The notes under the pieces: model-generated | Told to the model about the DNA's origin: nothing | Database searches by the model: none | The model's input: the letters and a program-made list of their open reading frames with translations, nothing else | Assembly (NCBI GenBank): GCA_030737875.1 | Contig: CM060926.1 | Location: 160,343,579 to 160,407,578 of the forward strand | From: Allium sativum | Taxonomy: Eukaryota; Streptophyta; Magnoliopsida; Asparagales; Amaryllidaceae | Direction: 5' to 3' | DNA length: 64,000 nucleotides | In this document: piece by piece, positions 38,875 to 49,800 of the stretch | How the letters are laid out: each line of letters starts with the position of its first letter | Numbering within the stretch: position 1 is the first letter of the stretch | Position numbers and translations under genes: made by a program

Positions 38875-40227
38875 ACGAAAGAAAAGAAGACGAAAAGAAA
38901 ATATGGTAAGACATAAAGCTTGAGTAAATCTAGTAACTCTTCAGTATGTGAATAAGAAAAGGGCATGATAGATATATACTGAAAATAGGATGGTGTCACA
39001 AGCTAAGGAAGTGTCGAATGCACTACCGCACCCATACTATATCTCTGCATCTACTTAAGTTTATTCTAAATGGCACCCCATGGTGAGGGTGAAGTGATCC
39101 CCATTTTCGAAAGATCGGCTCCTATTCGCGTTCACATGTGTCATACGGCCCCTAAGAATTGTAGATACCTATGCTGGTCCCACCATGGGGTGTATCAAGA
39201 CACATGGTGGCGGCCCCGACACCAAACTAGAAGACATAGGTTATACTACTGGTGTCCCCAGTGCCCTGGTTGTCTGCTCCGGAGTGTGTGCACGCCCGCA
39301 CCCCATTAGACCTGCATTATGCACCCACCGCCGTCATTTGACCACTTACAACTAGCCAAGTAATCGTGCCCCACCCTGCCTAGTTTCAGGGTACCGTTGA
39401 TACCTAACTTGGGTTACTGCTGAAACGGGTCCCACGTTACTAGGATTTTCTAGTCAAACATGTTAAGTGGTTAAGTGTCTGTATTTACCTAACCCCACCC
39501 ATCGACTCTTGTTAACATATTGAATTTGGTTAAGTGTTATAGTTGACTTAACCCTACCATCTGTCCTTAGCCTCTTAGGAGCACTTGACCACTCACATTA
39601 GACAGGTATTGCTACGGTTACTGGATATGCCGGTCGGTTCCGGGCAGGTTTACACCGTAGCTCAGTCTAACCTCGGGTAATTATTGGGCTCAATGCTTAA
39701 CCACCCGCAATGGATAGGTATTGTTGTGACTACTGGACAGCCGGGCGGTTCCGGGCAGGTTTACATCACAACTCAATCCAACCTCGGGTTAAGCATGTCG
39801 TGTTTTCTAAATTTACATATTTTATTATTTCTCAAATATATATGTAAATGTCATATCTTTTATTTTTTGGGTATATTAATTCATACCGCTTTAAATGTCA
39901 TTGTCATTGGCATGTGCCAAACATGCCAACATATATTTTCATGTTTTACACCCAACGCTATTACCCCCCATTTATACGTTCGCAATGTTATAACAAGTGT
40001 TGTGCTCGACACAATTCAGCCCAACCTTATAAGCGTAAGAAAAGGGAAAATCAAGAACATGTAATATTTTTCAACATATAAGGGTGTGTGGCACATGAAC
40101 TTGCAATTTAGCGATACTAACATAAATGATGGGTCATGTGAACTTGCATTCAAATCAAAACATAACTAAGTAGGTGACATATGAGATGGCATAGTTTAGG
40201 CTAATACAAACTTGTGTTTTAAACATG

Positions 40228-40232
40228 TTTAA
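40228..40232. repeat. Target-site duplication TTTAA, left copy (element P)
   Basis: TTTAA precedes the P LTR and recurs at 49987-49991. X LTR homology continues directly across. Confidence 0.95.
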
Positions 40233-40512
40233 TGTAACAACCCGTATTTTCAATAACCTGTAATAATGAAAATTGAGGCAGAATTTAATTCTAAAATCTG
40301 AATCAAGGGAAACGGGCTATGCCATTGCGTTCGTCTCGGAAAAATACGCGAAATAGAGTCCGAGTTTTCGAAAATCGGAGTCCGTATGACCCAGTTAAGG
40401 CCCGTTGAAGTTTGCAGAAAATTTCTAAGTAAAAACAGATTTAAATTTAAAATTAAAAACTAGGATTTGGGCCAGCTGGGCCAAGGCGGGAAAAATCCCG
40501 CCAGGACCCGCA

Positions 40513-40579
40513 TGTCGACAGGCCTGTCGACAGGGTCCTGGGCATGTCGACTGCCCTGTCGACAGCCCTGTCGACAGGG
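40513..40579 (+). repeat. Cluster of five GTCGAC palindromes in P U3
   Basis: TGTCGACA occurs at 40513, 40525, 40557 and 40569, and TGTCGACT at 40545. Some sit in longer palindromes such as CCTGTCGACAGG (40523-40534). The cluster lies about 140-200 bp upstream of the TATA box and repeats in the 3' LTR at 47132-47198. Confidence 0.92.
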
Positions 40580-40714
40580 GGTGCCCGGGCTGCTTAGCCT
40601 GGTGCACCATTTCTGATTGGGGTTGGGTCTTGTGGCTTGTTTCTAGAGAGTTCCGGGATCTGATGGCCCTAATTGAATCTAGGGTTAATCCTATGGTTCA
40701 AATCACTAACCTAA

Positions 40715-40726
40715 TCTATAAATAAG
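40715..40726 (+). promoter_or_regulatory. TATA box of P LTR
   Basis: TCTATAAATAAG lies 483 bp into the LTR. X and Q have TATA boxes about 485-500 bp into their LTRs, so the position is conserved. Transcription should start near 40750. The copy in the 3' LTR is at 47334-47345. Confidence 0.7.
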
Positions 40727-41025
40727 ACCCTAACCTACCCTAAATCATTCATTATTCATCCTAGTAACTAAACTATGCCAAAATCCATCCTCTCATGGCC
40801 TCCACCCTCTTCATACAAATCCTAATTTAATTCCTAAGTGATTTTCCATGCATACAAGCATATTTAGGCTTGTATGATCCTCCTTAGCTTGCATTAAAGG
40901 CTTGTTTTTCAATTGGCACCATAAAAGAGGAGTTTTGATCAAGTTTGCTTGCATTTGGGGGTTGTAATTAGTTGCATAAGGGGTTCTTTACATTTGCTAT
41001 AGCTATTTGAGCCCGCATAAGCATT

Positions 41026-42991
41026 GTAAGCCCTCTTACCTTCACTTTGTAAACTCTAAAGTTAACATGTGGTGAAAATTGAGATTTATGTGAGTCTATT
41101 TGATTATGCATGCATATGCGGATTTACTATGCCATGTTTTACATGTTTCACAAGTTATGCATGCATATGCGGATTTACTGTGACATGATTTGCAAGTTTA
41201 TTTGAGTATGCATGTTTATGCGAGTTTGCTAAGCCATGATTTGTACGCTTATTGAGTTATGCATATTTATGCAAGTTTAAAATGACAAGTTGTGCATGTT
41301 TTGACAAGTTGTGCATGTTTTGGCAAGTTATGCATATTTATGCAAGTTTAAAATGACAAGTTGTGCATGTTTTGACAAGTTGTGCATGTTTTGGCAAGTT
41401 GTGCATGTTTATGCAAGTTTAAAATGGCAAGTTATGCATGTTTAATAAGTTATGCATGTTTATGCAAGTTTAAAATGGCAAGTTGTGCATGTTTGACAAG
41501 CTATGCATGTTTATGCAAGTTTAAAATGGCAAGTTGTGCATGTTTGATAAGTTATGCATGTTTATGGTAGTATGCAAGTTCACTATGCTAAGTTGTACAA
41601 GTCTAACATGTTATGCGTGATTGTTGTGCAAGTTTATCATGTATGTTGTGCCAAGTTCCCTCTTCCTATCCTTTATGCGTTATTACGAATATGTAAGCGA
41701 TAGAATGACGTTGGGAGGGTTTTGGGTAAAAACATAAAATACATGAAAGTATAAGATTGGGAATTTACCTATTAAGTTAGGTCTACCCCTTGGGAATTTA
41801 CCTATTAAGTTAGGTCTACCCAAGTATTTGTTGACTTGAAATTATGTTTTGAAATAAAGTGGACATGACACTTAGAAAACATAAGTGTGGCCAACTCGAG
41901 GTTGGGTTGAGTTTGTAGCGTAATCCTACCCGGAACCGACCGGCTTAACTAGTGGCTACAAACAATAAGACCCAATGTGAGAAGTTGGTCATGTGGTGCC
42001 AAAACCCGAGGTTAGCCTGAGTTGTGGTGTAAACCTACCCGGATCCGCCCGGCCTAACTAGTAACCACAACAAGGTCTAATGTGAGAGGTTAAGGTGCAT
42101 TAAATTAATTAATGCCTCGTGATTAGGGTTAAGTCAGGGTCCACTAATACTTAACCAATTTGGAAATTCGGAGGATGAAAAATGGGGTTAAGTTACACTT
42201 AACCAATTTAATCCATTTGGGGATACAAGGGATTAGATGGGGTTGAGTGGTGAACCGTTGATTACACTTAACTAATTTAATCCATGATTAGTGAGGGGTT
42301 AAACCACACTTAACCCTCTTAGAAAACCCTAGCGGCGGGTCTGTTCCGGCAGTAATCCCAGTTTGGTATCATCACAACCCTAGAAACTAGGCTAGGGCGG
42401 GGCACGATTACTGGACGGACGTAATCGACCAAAGACGAGGCCGAGTGGTACCGCGATGCGGGTCCAGGCGGGCTACGGACGTGCACGTAGTCCGATGTTG
42501 GACGCATACTATGCATGGGTACCAGTAGATCTGGGCTGTGCATTATTGCTTAAGTGTCCGGGGTTGGCACCCAAGGGCTTGATACACCCGAAGGTGGACC
42601 CAGCACAGTCAGACTACATCCATATATGGGCCGTATGGACAGTAACACGTGACGTGTTAGGCTTATAGGGAGCCGATAGACTAGACCGTTGGGCTGGACC
42701 TTATATTAAGGTCACTTCATGTTATTGGGCCAAAGTTTGGGCTAAGGGATCAATACCTGTTATGTTGGTTTGCTAGTACACCGTGGTGCAAAACTTAACC
42801 TTGTTTTATGCGATGACACCTCTATCTATCTTGTGGTTGAGTTACCATGCCAGTATGTTGTTATCTATGATCATCTCAGTTTCCATCATGATGTTAACTT
42901 TATTAGTTTATAGACTGATCGTAGCAGGGCTTACTCAGTCTTTTTGACTGACCCGTTTTGTTTCGCCTCTTTTCTTCCGTTCCCCCCCCAG
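41026..42991 (+). other. Candidate LTR intron in P (about 1.97 kb)
   Basis: Donor: ATTGTAAGCC at 41026, about 275 bp after the expected start. Acceptor: branch-like CTGAC at 42948-42952, a pyrimidine-rich stretch with no AG, then CCCCCCCCAG ending at 42991, about 40 bases downstream. The same arrangement is found in Q and, with a weaker branch site, in X. The span contains the whole TGCATG array and dozens of ATGs. Splicing would shorten the leader before gag by nearly 2 kb, although several ATGs would remain in 42992-43556. Predicted only. Confidence 0.45.
41093..41590 (+). repeat. TGCATG-rich tandem array in P LTR
   Basis: Degenerate 20-60 bp units of the type TATGCATGTTTATGCAAG and GGCAAGTTGTGCATGTTTG. 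About a dozen TGCATG/CATGCA motifs are present. The 62-codon frame rich in CACL repeats (41382-41570) is a by-product. The second copy lies at about 47712-48209. Confidence 0.9.
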
Positions 42992-43368
42992 GTTCTCAGG
43001 GAGGGAATACTAGAGCCTAGCTTGGATTTTAGCTGCTTCCTTGGATAGCTCAAGTATGCTTTGGACTTGAGCCGCTATGGTTTATCACTCTTATTTGGGG
43101 ATAGTACTTATGTATTTTCAGTTTATCAGATGATGTATTTATCTAGACTTGTAATTTTGGGAAAAGTGACATTTTGATGTACCAGACTTGAGTTTTGAAA
43201 TGGTTTATAAATCTTCCGCTGTTTTATTTGCTTACTCTGTTTATTTACATATACATATATATGTCATGTCCTACCTTGCTATATCATTATGCATGTTTAC
43301 CAATAATGCCCCTCCAAAGCTAGTGCATTCCTTTGCGAGTGACCCTGGCGGAGGTGGGGTGTTACATT

Positions 43369-43380
43369 TGGTATCAGAGC
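43369..43380 (+). other. Primer-binding site of P
   Basis: TGGTATCAGAGC, two bases after the LTR end at 43366, is a perfect match to the initiator tRNA-Met primer sequence. Confidence 0.96.
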
Positions 43381-43556
43381 ATATGGTTTACGAGAAGGGA
43401 TAAAAAGGTTTTTAAAACTTTTGAAAAACTATTTTCAAAACCAAGTATAAAGTATTTTCCAAAGGAAAGTCTAGTTATTTTTAAAGGCTATTCCCCAAAA
43501 GCCATTAGCACTATCCTTTGACTCCTCGTTTGAACTCTTTTCTTTTCGTTTCCAGC

Positions 43557-44564
43557 ATGTCTGATAATCTCATCTTACCCGAAGGGGTAGTAATACCCGA
43601 TTGGTTTCGTTGGTACTTGGAAGTCACGACACCGGTCCCGGATGTCTCTAATGTTGTCTTTCCAGTCGAGGCCGCTGTTTCTCCTCCTCTTTCCGTAGCT
43701 GATATTCCTCTTCTCCTTCAGCCTCCACAAGCGGATTTTGCGGAAACTTGTAAGAACTTTAAGATGATGGGTGGCAAGAATTTCAATGGAACGGAGACGT
43801 TTGTAGAGGCAAGGAATTGGTTGAAAGAGACCGAAGATCTTTTAGCCACCTTTGATATAAGTGACCGCAGGAAGGTTTTATTGGCAGTATGGTTGCTAAA
43901 GGAAGAAGCTGCACGTTGGTGGGTAGTCACCACCGCTACTAGGCCAATCGAGACTTGGGATGACTTTAGAGGAAGGTTTGGACTGAGGTTCTTACTACTG
44001 AAGCAAGGGGACATGTCTATTAGGGAATACATAGATAAGTTTAATCAACTGGCTCGGGTCGATTTAGACTTGGTTACTACAGCTCAAGAGAAGGCCCTAC
44101 ACTTTGCCCTAGGATTAAACGAGCCATTACATGGGTTGGCCATCTCTCATATACCCTTGGGGGCGACTTTCGAGAATTTGGTGAATTTGGCCCTACTTCA
44201 GGAAGAAGACAACAATGACAAGAAAGAGGCCAAGGCGAATGAGCCTCAAGGCCAGAGGGTAAATCCCGGAAAACGAGGCAAGAACAACAACAACCGCAAG
44301 GACAAGCCAAGAACGAATGGGAAGTGCAACTTCTGTGGCATAGTGGGACATATAGCCAGGGAATGTAGGAAGAAGAGAAAGCGGGGCGAATGTTTTGATT
44401 GTGTTGAGTTTGGACATCTCCGCAAGGATTGCCCGAGGAAACAAGGGCAAGGTCAGACTCGGTGTACAGGACTATCTGGAGGGCGAATTCATTCCCTCAA
44501 CACCGTTCTCCCAGCTTATGATAGAGGTAGTGTTTCTGTTGAAAATCTTGTTTGCATTTTCTGA
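43557..44564 (+). CDS. gag: P gag protein, 335 residues, intact reading frame
   Basis: I chose the ATG at 43557 because Q has its gag ATG at the same distance (about 190 bp) from the LTR and a similar start (MSDNLILPEG against MSQELNLPEG). The retrotransposon gag domain spans about residues 100-215. Two CCHC zinc knuckles follow at about 257-270 (CNFCGIVGHIAREC) and 279-292 (CFDCVEFGHLRKDC). The product should assemble into cytoplasmic particles and bind RNA. Compared with Q it lacks about 13 residues after residue 144, just before LLLKQGD. The frame runs past the zinc knuckles and stops at 44562-44564, before a shifted protease remnant (LLDSGTSHSFIS near 44583). It is the only long open retroelement gene in the window beginning at ATG and free of visible stops or frameshifts, so a gag-only product is possible. 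Confidence 0.85.
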   Translation: MSDNLILPEGVVIPDWFRWYLEVTTPVPDVSNVVFPVEAAVSPPLSVADIPLLLQPPQADFAETCKNFKMMGGKNFNGTETFVEARNWLKETEDLLATFDISDRRKVLLAVWLLKEEAARWWVVTTATRPIETWDDFRGRFGLRFLLLKQGDMSIREYIDKFNQLARVDLDLVTTAQEKALHFALGLNEPLHGLAISHIPLGATFENLVNLALLQEEDNNDKKEAKANEPQGQRVNPGKRGKNNNNRKDKPRTNGKCNFCGIVGHIARECRKKRKRGECFDCVEFGHLRKDCPRKQGQGQTRCTGLSGGRIHSLNTVLPAYDRGSVSVENLVCIF

Positions 44565-46316
44565 TTTTCCCTGTTCGAACTTTGCTTGATTCTGGCACAT
44601 CGCATAGTTTTATTTCATCTAATCTAGTTGAAAGTTTTGCACCTAAGTACTAGCCTAGTTGATGATCCCGTATGTGTTTCAAATCCAATTGGGGGTTCTG
44701 CCCGCCTGTCTGTGGTCTGAGTGGATTTGAAAATTTCTATCTTGAGTATAGAATTCTCGTGGGATGTTTATATTCTCGGTTTCAGGGGATATGGGTTGGT
44801 TATGGGCATGGAATGGTTGTCCTGTCTTGGGCCATTCTGGGTTTTTGTATATAGGGTGTGGGGCTCATGACTCGCCTCGGTAATACCCTAGAAATCTCTA
44901 GTAACCCTATGGGTCCCGTCATGTTATGTTATCTTGAATCCCTCAACTCGTCTATTAATAGTTTGCAATCTGTGAGGGTGGTCCGAGAATATCCTGATAT
45001 CTTGGGAAAAAGGGGTTATCCCTAGACGTGGGATAGATTTCCGTATTTTCTGGTTGGTAATACCAAGCCAGCTTCGTGGCCGGCTAGGCACGTGACCTCA
45101 CGAGATGAGAGTTAAGAAAGCAAGTCAAGGAGTTGCTTGAGAAGAACTTCCTGAGACGAAGCATTTTCGAGTAGGGTGCTCCAGTAGTATTCGTTACTGA
45201 TGTGGACGGTTTGTGTCGCTTATATGTTGATTATCGTAAGATAACCGTTACCAAGGATCAATGATTTGTTTGATCAGCTTGTAGGAGCATCCGTTTTCTT
45301 TTGATCTAGCTACCGGATTCCATCAGCTTAGGATGGCTGAGAATGGAATTGACAAGACTGCGTTTAGGACTCTGGATGTGTTTTAGAATGGCTAGTCATG
45401 CTATTTGGTTTGACTAATACACCCGCATATTACGTGAACTTGATGGGTAGGGTGTTTAGGAAGTCCTTGAACAAGTTTGTCAGGGTCGTCGAAGACGATA
45501 TTTTTATCTCCTCAAAAACAACAAGGAAGAGCATGCTAAACATCTCGAGAAGGAGATGGATACGCTTAGAGCCACCAGTTGAAGGTCAAGTTCTCCAGAT
45601 GTCACTTTGGAGGAAAGAAGTTGGATTTCTTGGGCACATAGTTCTTAGGTAAGGCTTAGCGGTGGATTCCGCTAAAGTGGCTGCGGTTTGAGACCGGAAA
45701 GCTCTGAGAAGGGCAATTGAAGTAAGAAACTTTCTCCGTTTGGCTAGTTAGCATTCCCGGAGCTTAGACTTACTCTTCTAGATCAAGAAGGGGGTTTCAC
45801 GGGAAGAAGACCCGCAGTTGGTCAAGAACATGGACCAGTCGATTCGAGGCGAGATGTTAGGTCACCTCGCTAGATATATTATAAAGGATGACTAAGGCGC
45901 GACAAGAGATTATGTGTTCCTCGAGTGAAAGACTTGGTAAAGAAGGTCCTTGGAGATGCGCATCACTCGAGGAGGTGGCCGAGTCGGTCTCGGAATGCAT
46001 GTTGTGCCACCAAGTTAAGGCCAAGTCATAGAAGCCCAGTGGGCCATTACATCTATTGGAGGTTTCGCAAGGGAAGTCTGAAAACATCTCGATAGATTAT
46101 GTGGATAGACTACCTAGATCAAAGAAAGGGAATACGGGTATGAGGATCATAATAGGAAGACTCACGAAGAGTGCTCATTTCAGCCCAGTGAAGAGCGAGA
46201 GGACTGCATCATGGTTGGCAACGGTTTACCCTCAAGAAGTTGGCCAGTTTTGGAATAGCCTACAGGAAGCCATGGGTAGGCAGTTGAATCTAGGTATGGC
46301 CTATCACTCATAGGCG
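44565..46316 (+). pseudogene. P pol remnants: protease, RT, integrase pieces
   Basis: Recognisable pieces in order: protease active site LLDSGTSHSFISSNLVES (about 44583), shifted relative to gag; RT pieces near 45180-45240 (LYVDYRK) and 45310-45345 (LATGFHQLRMAE); RT catalytic region VVEDDIFISS near 45485, with the Asp pair present; and integrase pieces near 46075-46300 (ISIDYVDRLPRSKKGNTG, LTKSAHFSPVKSERTAS, FWNSLQEAMGRQLNLGMAYH). The integrase second Asp region is deleted and the Glu region and chromodomain are gone. Many stops and shifts exist. No enzyme could be made. Confidence 0.88.
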
Positions 46317-46576
46317 GATAGTTCATTTCGATTAAGCATGAGTTATAGAAAATCACATTTATAAGGGCAATTGGCAACGTGGATGCATTATACACGATTA
46401 GGCACTAGATCGGCTCACACACTCCTCATATTGCATGTGCATGAGTGTTTATGTTTATTCTTGGATGAAATTCGTATGCTATCACATGGATGTTGCATAT
46501 GGATGTCTGATTGAGCACGCATGTAGATATTATACATTATGTTAGGAATTTGCATACATATGGATTCATTTCACTG

Positions 46577-46674
46577 ACATACATGTGCATTAAGGAGGTT
46601 TACTGTATCAGTAACCGCCTGATTTACATACATATGCATTAAGGAGGTTTACTGTATCAGTAACCGCCCGATTT
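46577..46674 (+). repeat. 49 bp tandem duplication carrying a hairpin, P 3' untranslated region
   Basis: Two copies, starting at 46577 and 46626. Each contains an imperfect hairpin (46593-46620 and 46642-46669): AGGAGGTTTACTG, loop TAT, CAGTAACCGCC(T/C). X (51415-51443) and Q (56127-56155) have a single related hairpin at the same place. Confidence 0.85.
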
Positions 46675-46816
46675 TTGCATTAGGTAAGTACATATACACA
46701 CACTTTTGCATATGTTCATCCAGCATTTAGAATCTTGTAAGGACAATGATTGCTCGTGGATGATGCTTTGAGTAGATGGATGATTGGATGGTAGGATACG
46801 TTCTTCCTAACTTGAA
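46675..46816 (+). other. P 3' untranslated stretch, no gene
   Basis: Together with 46317-46576, this stretch between the last integrase remnant and the polypurine region has no coding match. It aligns in places with the same region of X and Q. Confidence 0.6.
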
Positions 46817-46834
46817 GATTTCGGGGACGAAATC
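46817..46834 (+). other. Pre-polypurine hairpin of P
   Basis: GATTTCG-GGGA-CGAAATC has a perfect 7 bp stem with a GGGA loop, which fits the GNRA tetraloop pattern. It ends 17 bases before the LTR. Confidence 0.75.
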
Positions 46835-46835
46835 C

Positions 46836-46851
46836 TTTAAGGAGGGGAGAA
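46836..46851 (+). other. Polypurine tract of P
   Basis: TTTAAGGAGGGGAGAA ends at the base before the 3' LTR. Confidence 0.93.
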
Positions 46852-49800
46852 TGTAACAACCCGTATTTTCAATAACCTGTAATAATGAAAATTGAGGCAG
46901 AATTTAATTCTAAAATCTGAATCAAGGGAAACGGGCTATGCCATTGCGTTCGTCTCGGAAAAATACGCGAAATAGAGTCCGAGTTTTCGAAAATCGGAGT
47001 CCGTATGACCCAGTTAAGGCCCGTTGAAGTTTGCAGAAAATTTCTAAGTAAAAACAGATTTAAATTTAAAATTAAAAACTAGGATTTGGGCCAGCTGGGC
47101 CAAGGCGGGAAAAATCCCGCCAGGACCCGCATGTCGACAGGCCTGTCGACAGGGTCCTGGGCATGTCGACTGCCCTGTCGACAGCCCTGTCGACAGGGGG
47201 TGCCCGGGCTGCTTAGCCTGGTGCACCATTTCTGATTGGGGTTGGGTCTTGTGGCTTGTTTCTAGAGAGTTCCGGGATCTGATGGCCCTAATTGAATCTA
47301 GGGTTAATCCTATGGTTCAAATCACTAACCTAATCTATAAATAAGACCCTAACCTACCCTAAATCATTCATTATTCATCCTAGTAACTAAACTATGCCAA
47401 AATCCATCCTCTCATGGACTCCACCCTCTTCATACAAATCCTAATTTAATTCCTAAGTGATTTTCCATGCATACAAGCATATTTAGGCTTGTATGATCCT
47501 CCTTAGCTTGCATTAAAGGCTTGTTTTTCAATTGGCACCATAAAAGAGGAGTTTTGATCAAGTTTGCTTGCATTTGGGGGTTGTAATTAGTTGCATAAGG
47601 GGTTCTTTACATTTGCTATAGCTATTTGAGCCCGCATAAGCATTGTAAGCCCTCTTACCTTCACTTTGTAAACTCTAAAGTTAACATGTGGTGAAAATTG
47701 AGATTTATGTGAGTCTATTTGATTATGCATGCATATGCGGATTTACTATGCCATGTTTTACATGTTTCACAAGTTATGCATGCATATGCGGATTTACTAT
47801 GACATGATTTGCAAGTTTATTTGAGTATGCATGTTTATGCGAGTTTGCTAAGCCATGATTTGTACGCTTATTGAGTTATGCATATTTATGCAAGTTTAAA
47901 ATGACAAGTTGTGCATGTTTTGACAAGTTGTGCATGTTTTGGCAAGTTATGCATATTTATGCAAGTTTAAAATGACAAGTTGTGCATGTTTTGACAAGTT
48001 GTGCATGTTTTGGCAAGTTGTGCATGTTTATGCAAGTTTAAAATGGCAAGTTATGCATGTTTAATAAGTTATGCATGTTTATGCAAGTTTAAAATGGCAA
48101 GTTGTGCATGTTTGACAAGCTATGCATGTTTATGCAAGTTTAAAATGGCAAGTTGTGCATGTTTGATAAGTTATGCATGTTTATGGTAGTATGCAAGTTC
48201 ACTATGCTAAGTTGTACAAGTCTAACATGTTATGCGTGATTGTTGTGCAAGTTTATCATGTATGTTGTGCCAAGTTCCCTCTTCCTATCCTTTATGCGTT
48301 ATTACGAATATGTAAGCGATAGAATGACGTTGGGAGGGTTTTGGGTAAAAACATAAAATACATGAAAGTATAAGATTGGGAATTTACCTATTAAGTTAGG
48401 TCGACCCCTTGGGAATTTACCTATTAAGTTAGGTCTACCCAAGTATTTGTTGACTTGAAATTATGTTTTGAAATAAAGTGGACATGACACTTAGAAAACA
48501 TAAGTGTGGCCAACTCGAGGTTGGGTTGAGTTTGTAGCGTAATCCTACCCGGAACCGACCGGCTTAACTAGTGGCTACAAACAATAAGACCCAATGTGAG
48601 AAGTTGGTCATGTGGTGCCAAAACCCGAGGTTAGCCTGAGTTGTGGTGTAAACCTACCCGGATCCGCCCGGCCTAACTAGTAACCACAACAAGGTCTAAT
48701 GTGAGAGGTTAAGGTGCATTAAATTAATTAATGCCTCGTGATTAGGGTTAAGTCAGGGTCCACTAATACTTAACCAATTTGGAAATTCGGAGGATGAAAA
48801 ATGGGGTTAAGTTACACTTAACCAATTTAATCCATTTGGGGATACAAGGGATTAGATGGGGTTGAGTGGTGAACCGTTGATTACACTTAACTAATTTAAT
48901 CCATGATTAGTGAGGGGTTAAACCACATTTAACCCTCTTAGAAAACCCTAGCGGCGGGTCTGTTCCGGCAGTAATCCCAGTTTGGTATCATCACAACCCT
49001 AGAAACTAGGCTAGGGCGGGGCACGATTACTGGACGGACGTAATCGACCAAAGACGAGGCCGAGTGGTACCGCGATGCGGGTCCAGGCGGGCTACGGACG
49101 TGCACGTAGTCCGATGTTGGACGCATACTATGCATGGGTACCAGTAGATCTGGGCTGTGCATTATTGCTTAAGTGTCCGGGGTTGGCACCCGAGGGCTTG
49201 ATACACCCGAAGGTGGACCCAGCACAGTCAGACTACATCCATATATGGGCCGTATGGACAGTAACACGTGACGTGTTAGGCTTATAGGGAGCCGATCGAC
49301 TAGACCGTTGGGCTGGACCTTATATTAAGGTCACTTCATGTTATTGGGCCAAAGTTTGGGCTAAGGGATCAATACCTGTTATGTTGGTTTGCTAGTACAC
49401 CGTGGTGCAAAACTTAACCTTGTTTTATGCGATGACACCTCTATCTATCTTGTGGTTGAGTTACCATGCCAGTATGTTGTTATCTATGATCATCTCAGTT
49501 TCCATCATGATGTTAACATTATTAGTTTATAGACTGATCGTAGCAGGGCTTACTCAGTCTTTTTGACTGACCCGTTTTGTTTCGCCTCTTTTCTTCCGTT
49601 TCCCCCCCCAGGTTCTCAGGGAGGGAATACTAGAGCCTAGCTTGGATTTTAGCTGCTTCCTTGGATAGCTCAAGTATGCTTTGGACTTGAGCCGCTATGG
49701 TTTATCACTCTTATTTGGGGATAGTACTTATGTATTTTCAGTTTATCAGATGATGTATTTATCTAGACTTGTAATTTTGGGAAAAGTGACATTTTGATGT

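Larger units (their letters stand above)
38478..40232 (-). mobile_element. X 3' LTR, 3' portion
   Basis: Plus-strand TGAAACACCCCACC at 38478 is the complement of the LTR end GGGGTGTTTCA. It contains the complement of TTCCGCTGT at 38594-38602 and a 17-G run at 38858-38874, which is the pyrimidine tract of a putative acceptor on the minus strand. It is closely related to the Q LTR. It is interrupted at 40233 by P and resumes at 49992, so the intact LTR was about 2995 bp. Chance frames at 39070-39309 and 39684-40064 have no family signature. Confidence 0.88.
40233..43366 (+). mobile_element. P 5' LTR, 3.13 kb
   Basis: TGTAACAACCCG ... GGTGGGGTGTTACA. From 5' to 3' it has a shared U3 block (about 40321), a cluster of TGTCGACA palindromes (40513-40579), a TATA box (40715-40726), a donor-like GTAAGC (41026), a TGCATG-rich tandem array (41093-41590), a branch/pyrimidine/CAG segment (42948-42991) and TTCCGCTGT (43214-43222). 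It contains no gene. Confidence 0.95.

Noticed and set aside
41382..41570. Cysteine-rich repeat protein (CACL repeats), also at 48001-48189
   Set aside because: Frame through a tandem DNA array in an LTR; identical copies simply reflect the young LTR pair.
42319..42668. Overlapping frames of 70-74 codons in the P LTR
   Set aside because: Duplicated in both LTRs, no motif, opposite strands overlapping. They are shadows in a GC-rich LTR stretch.
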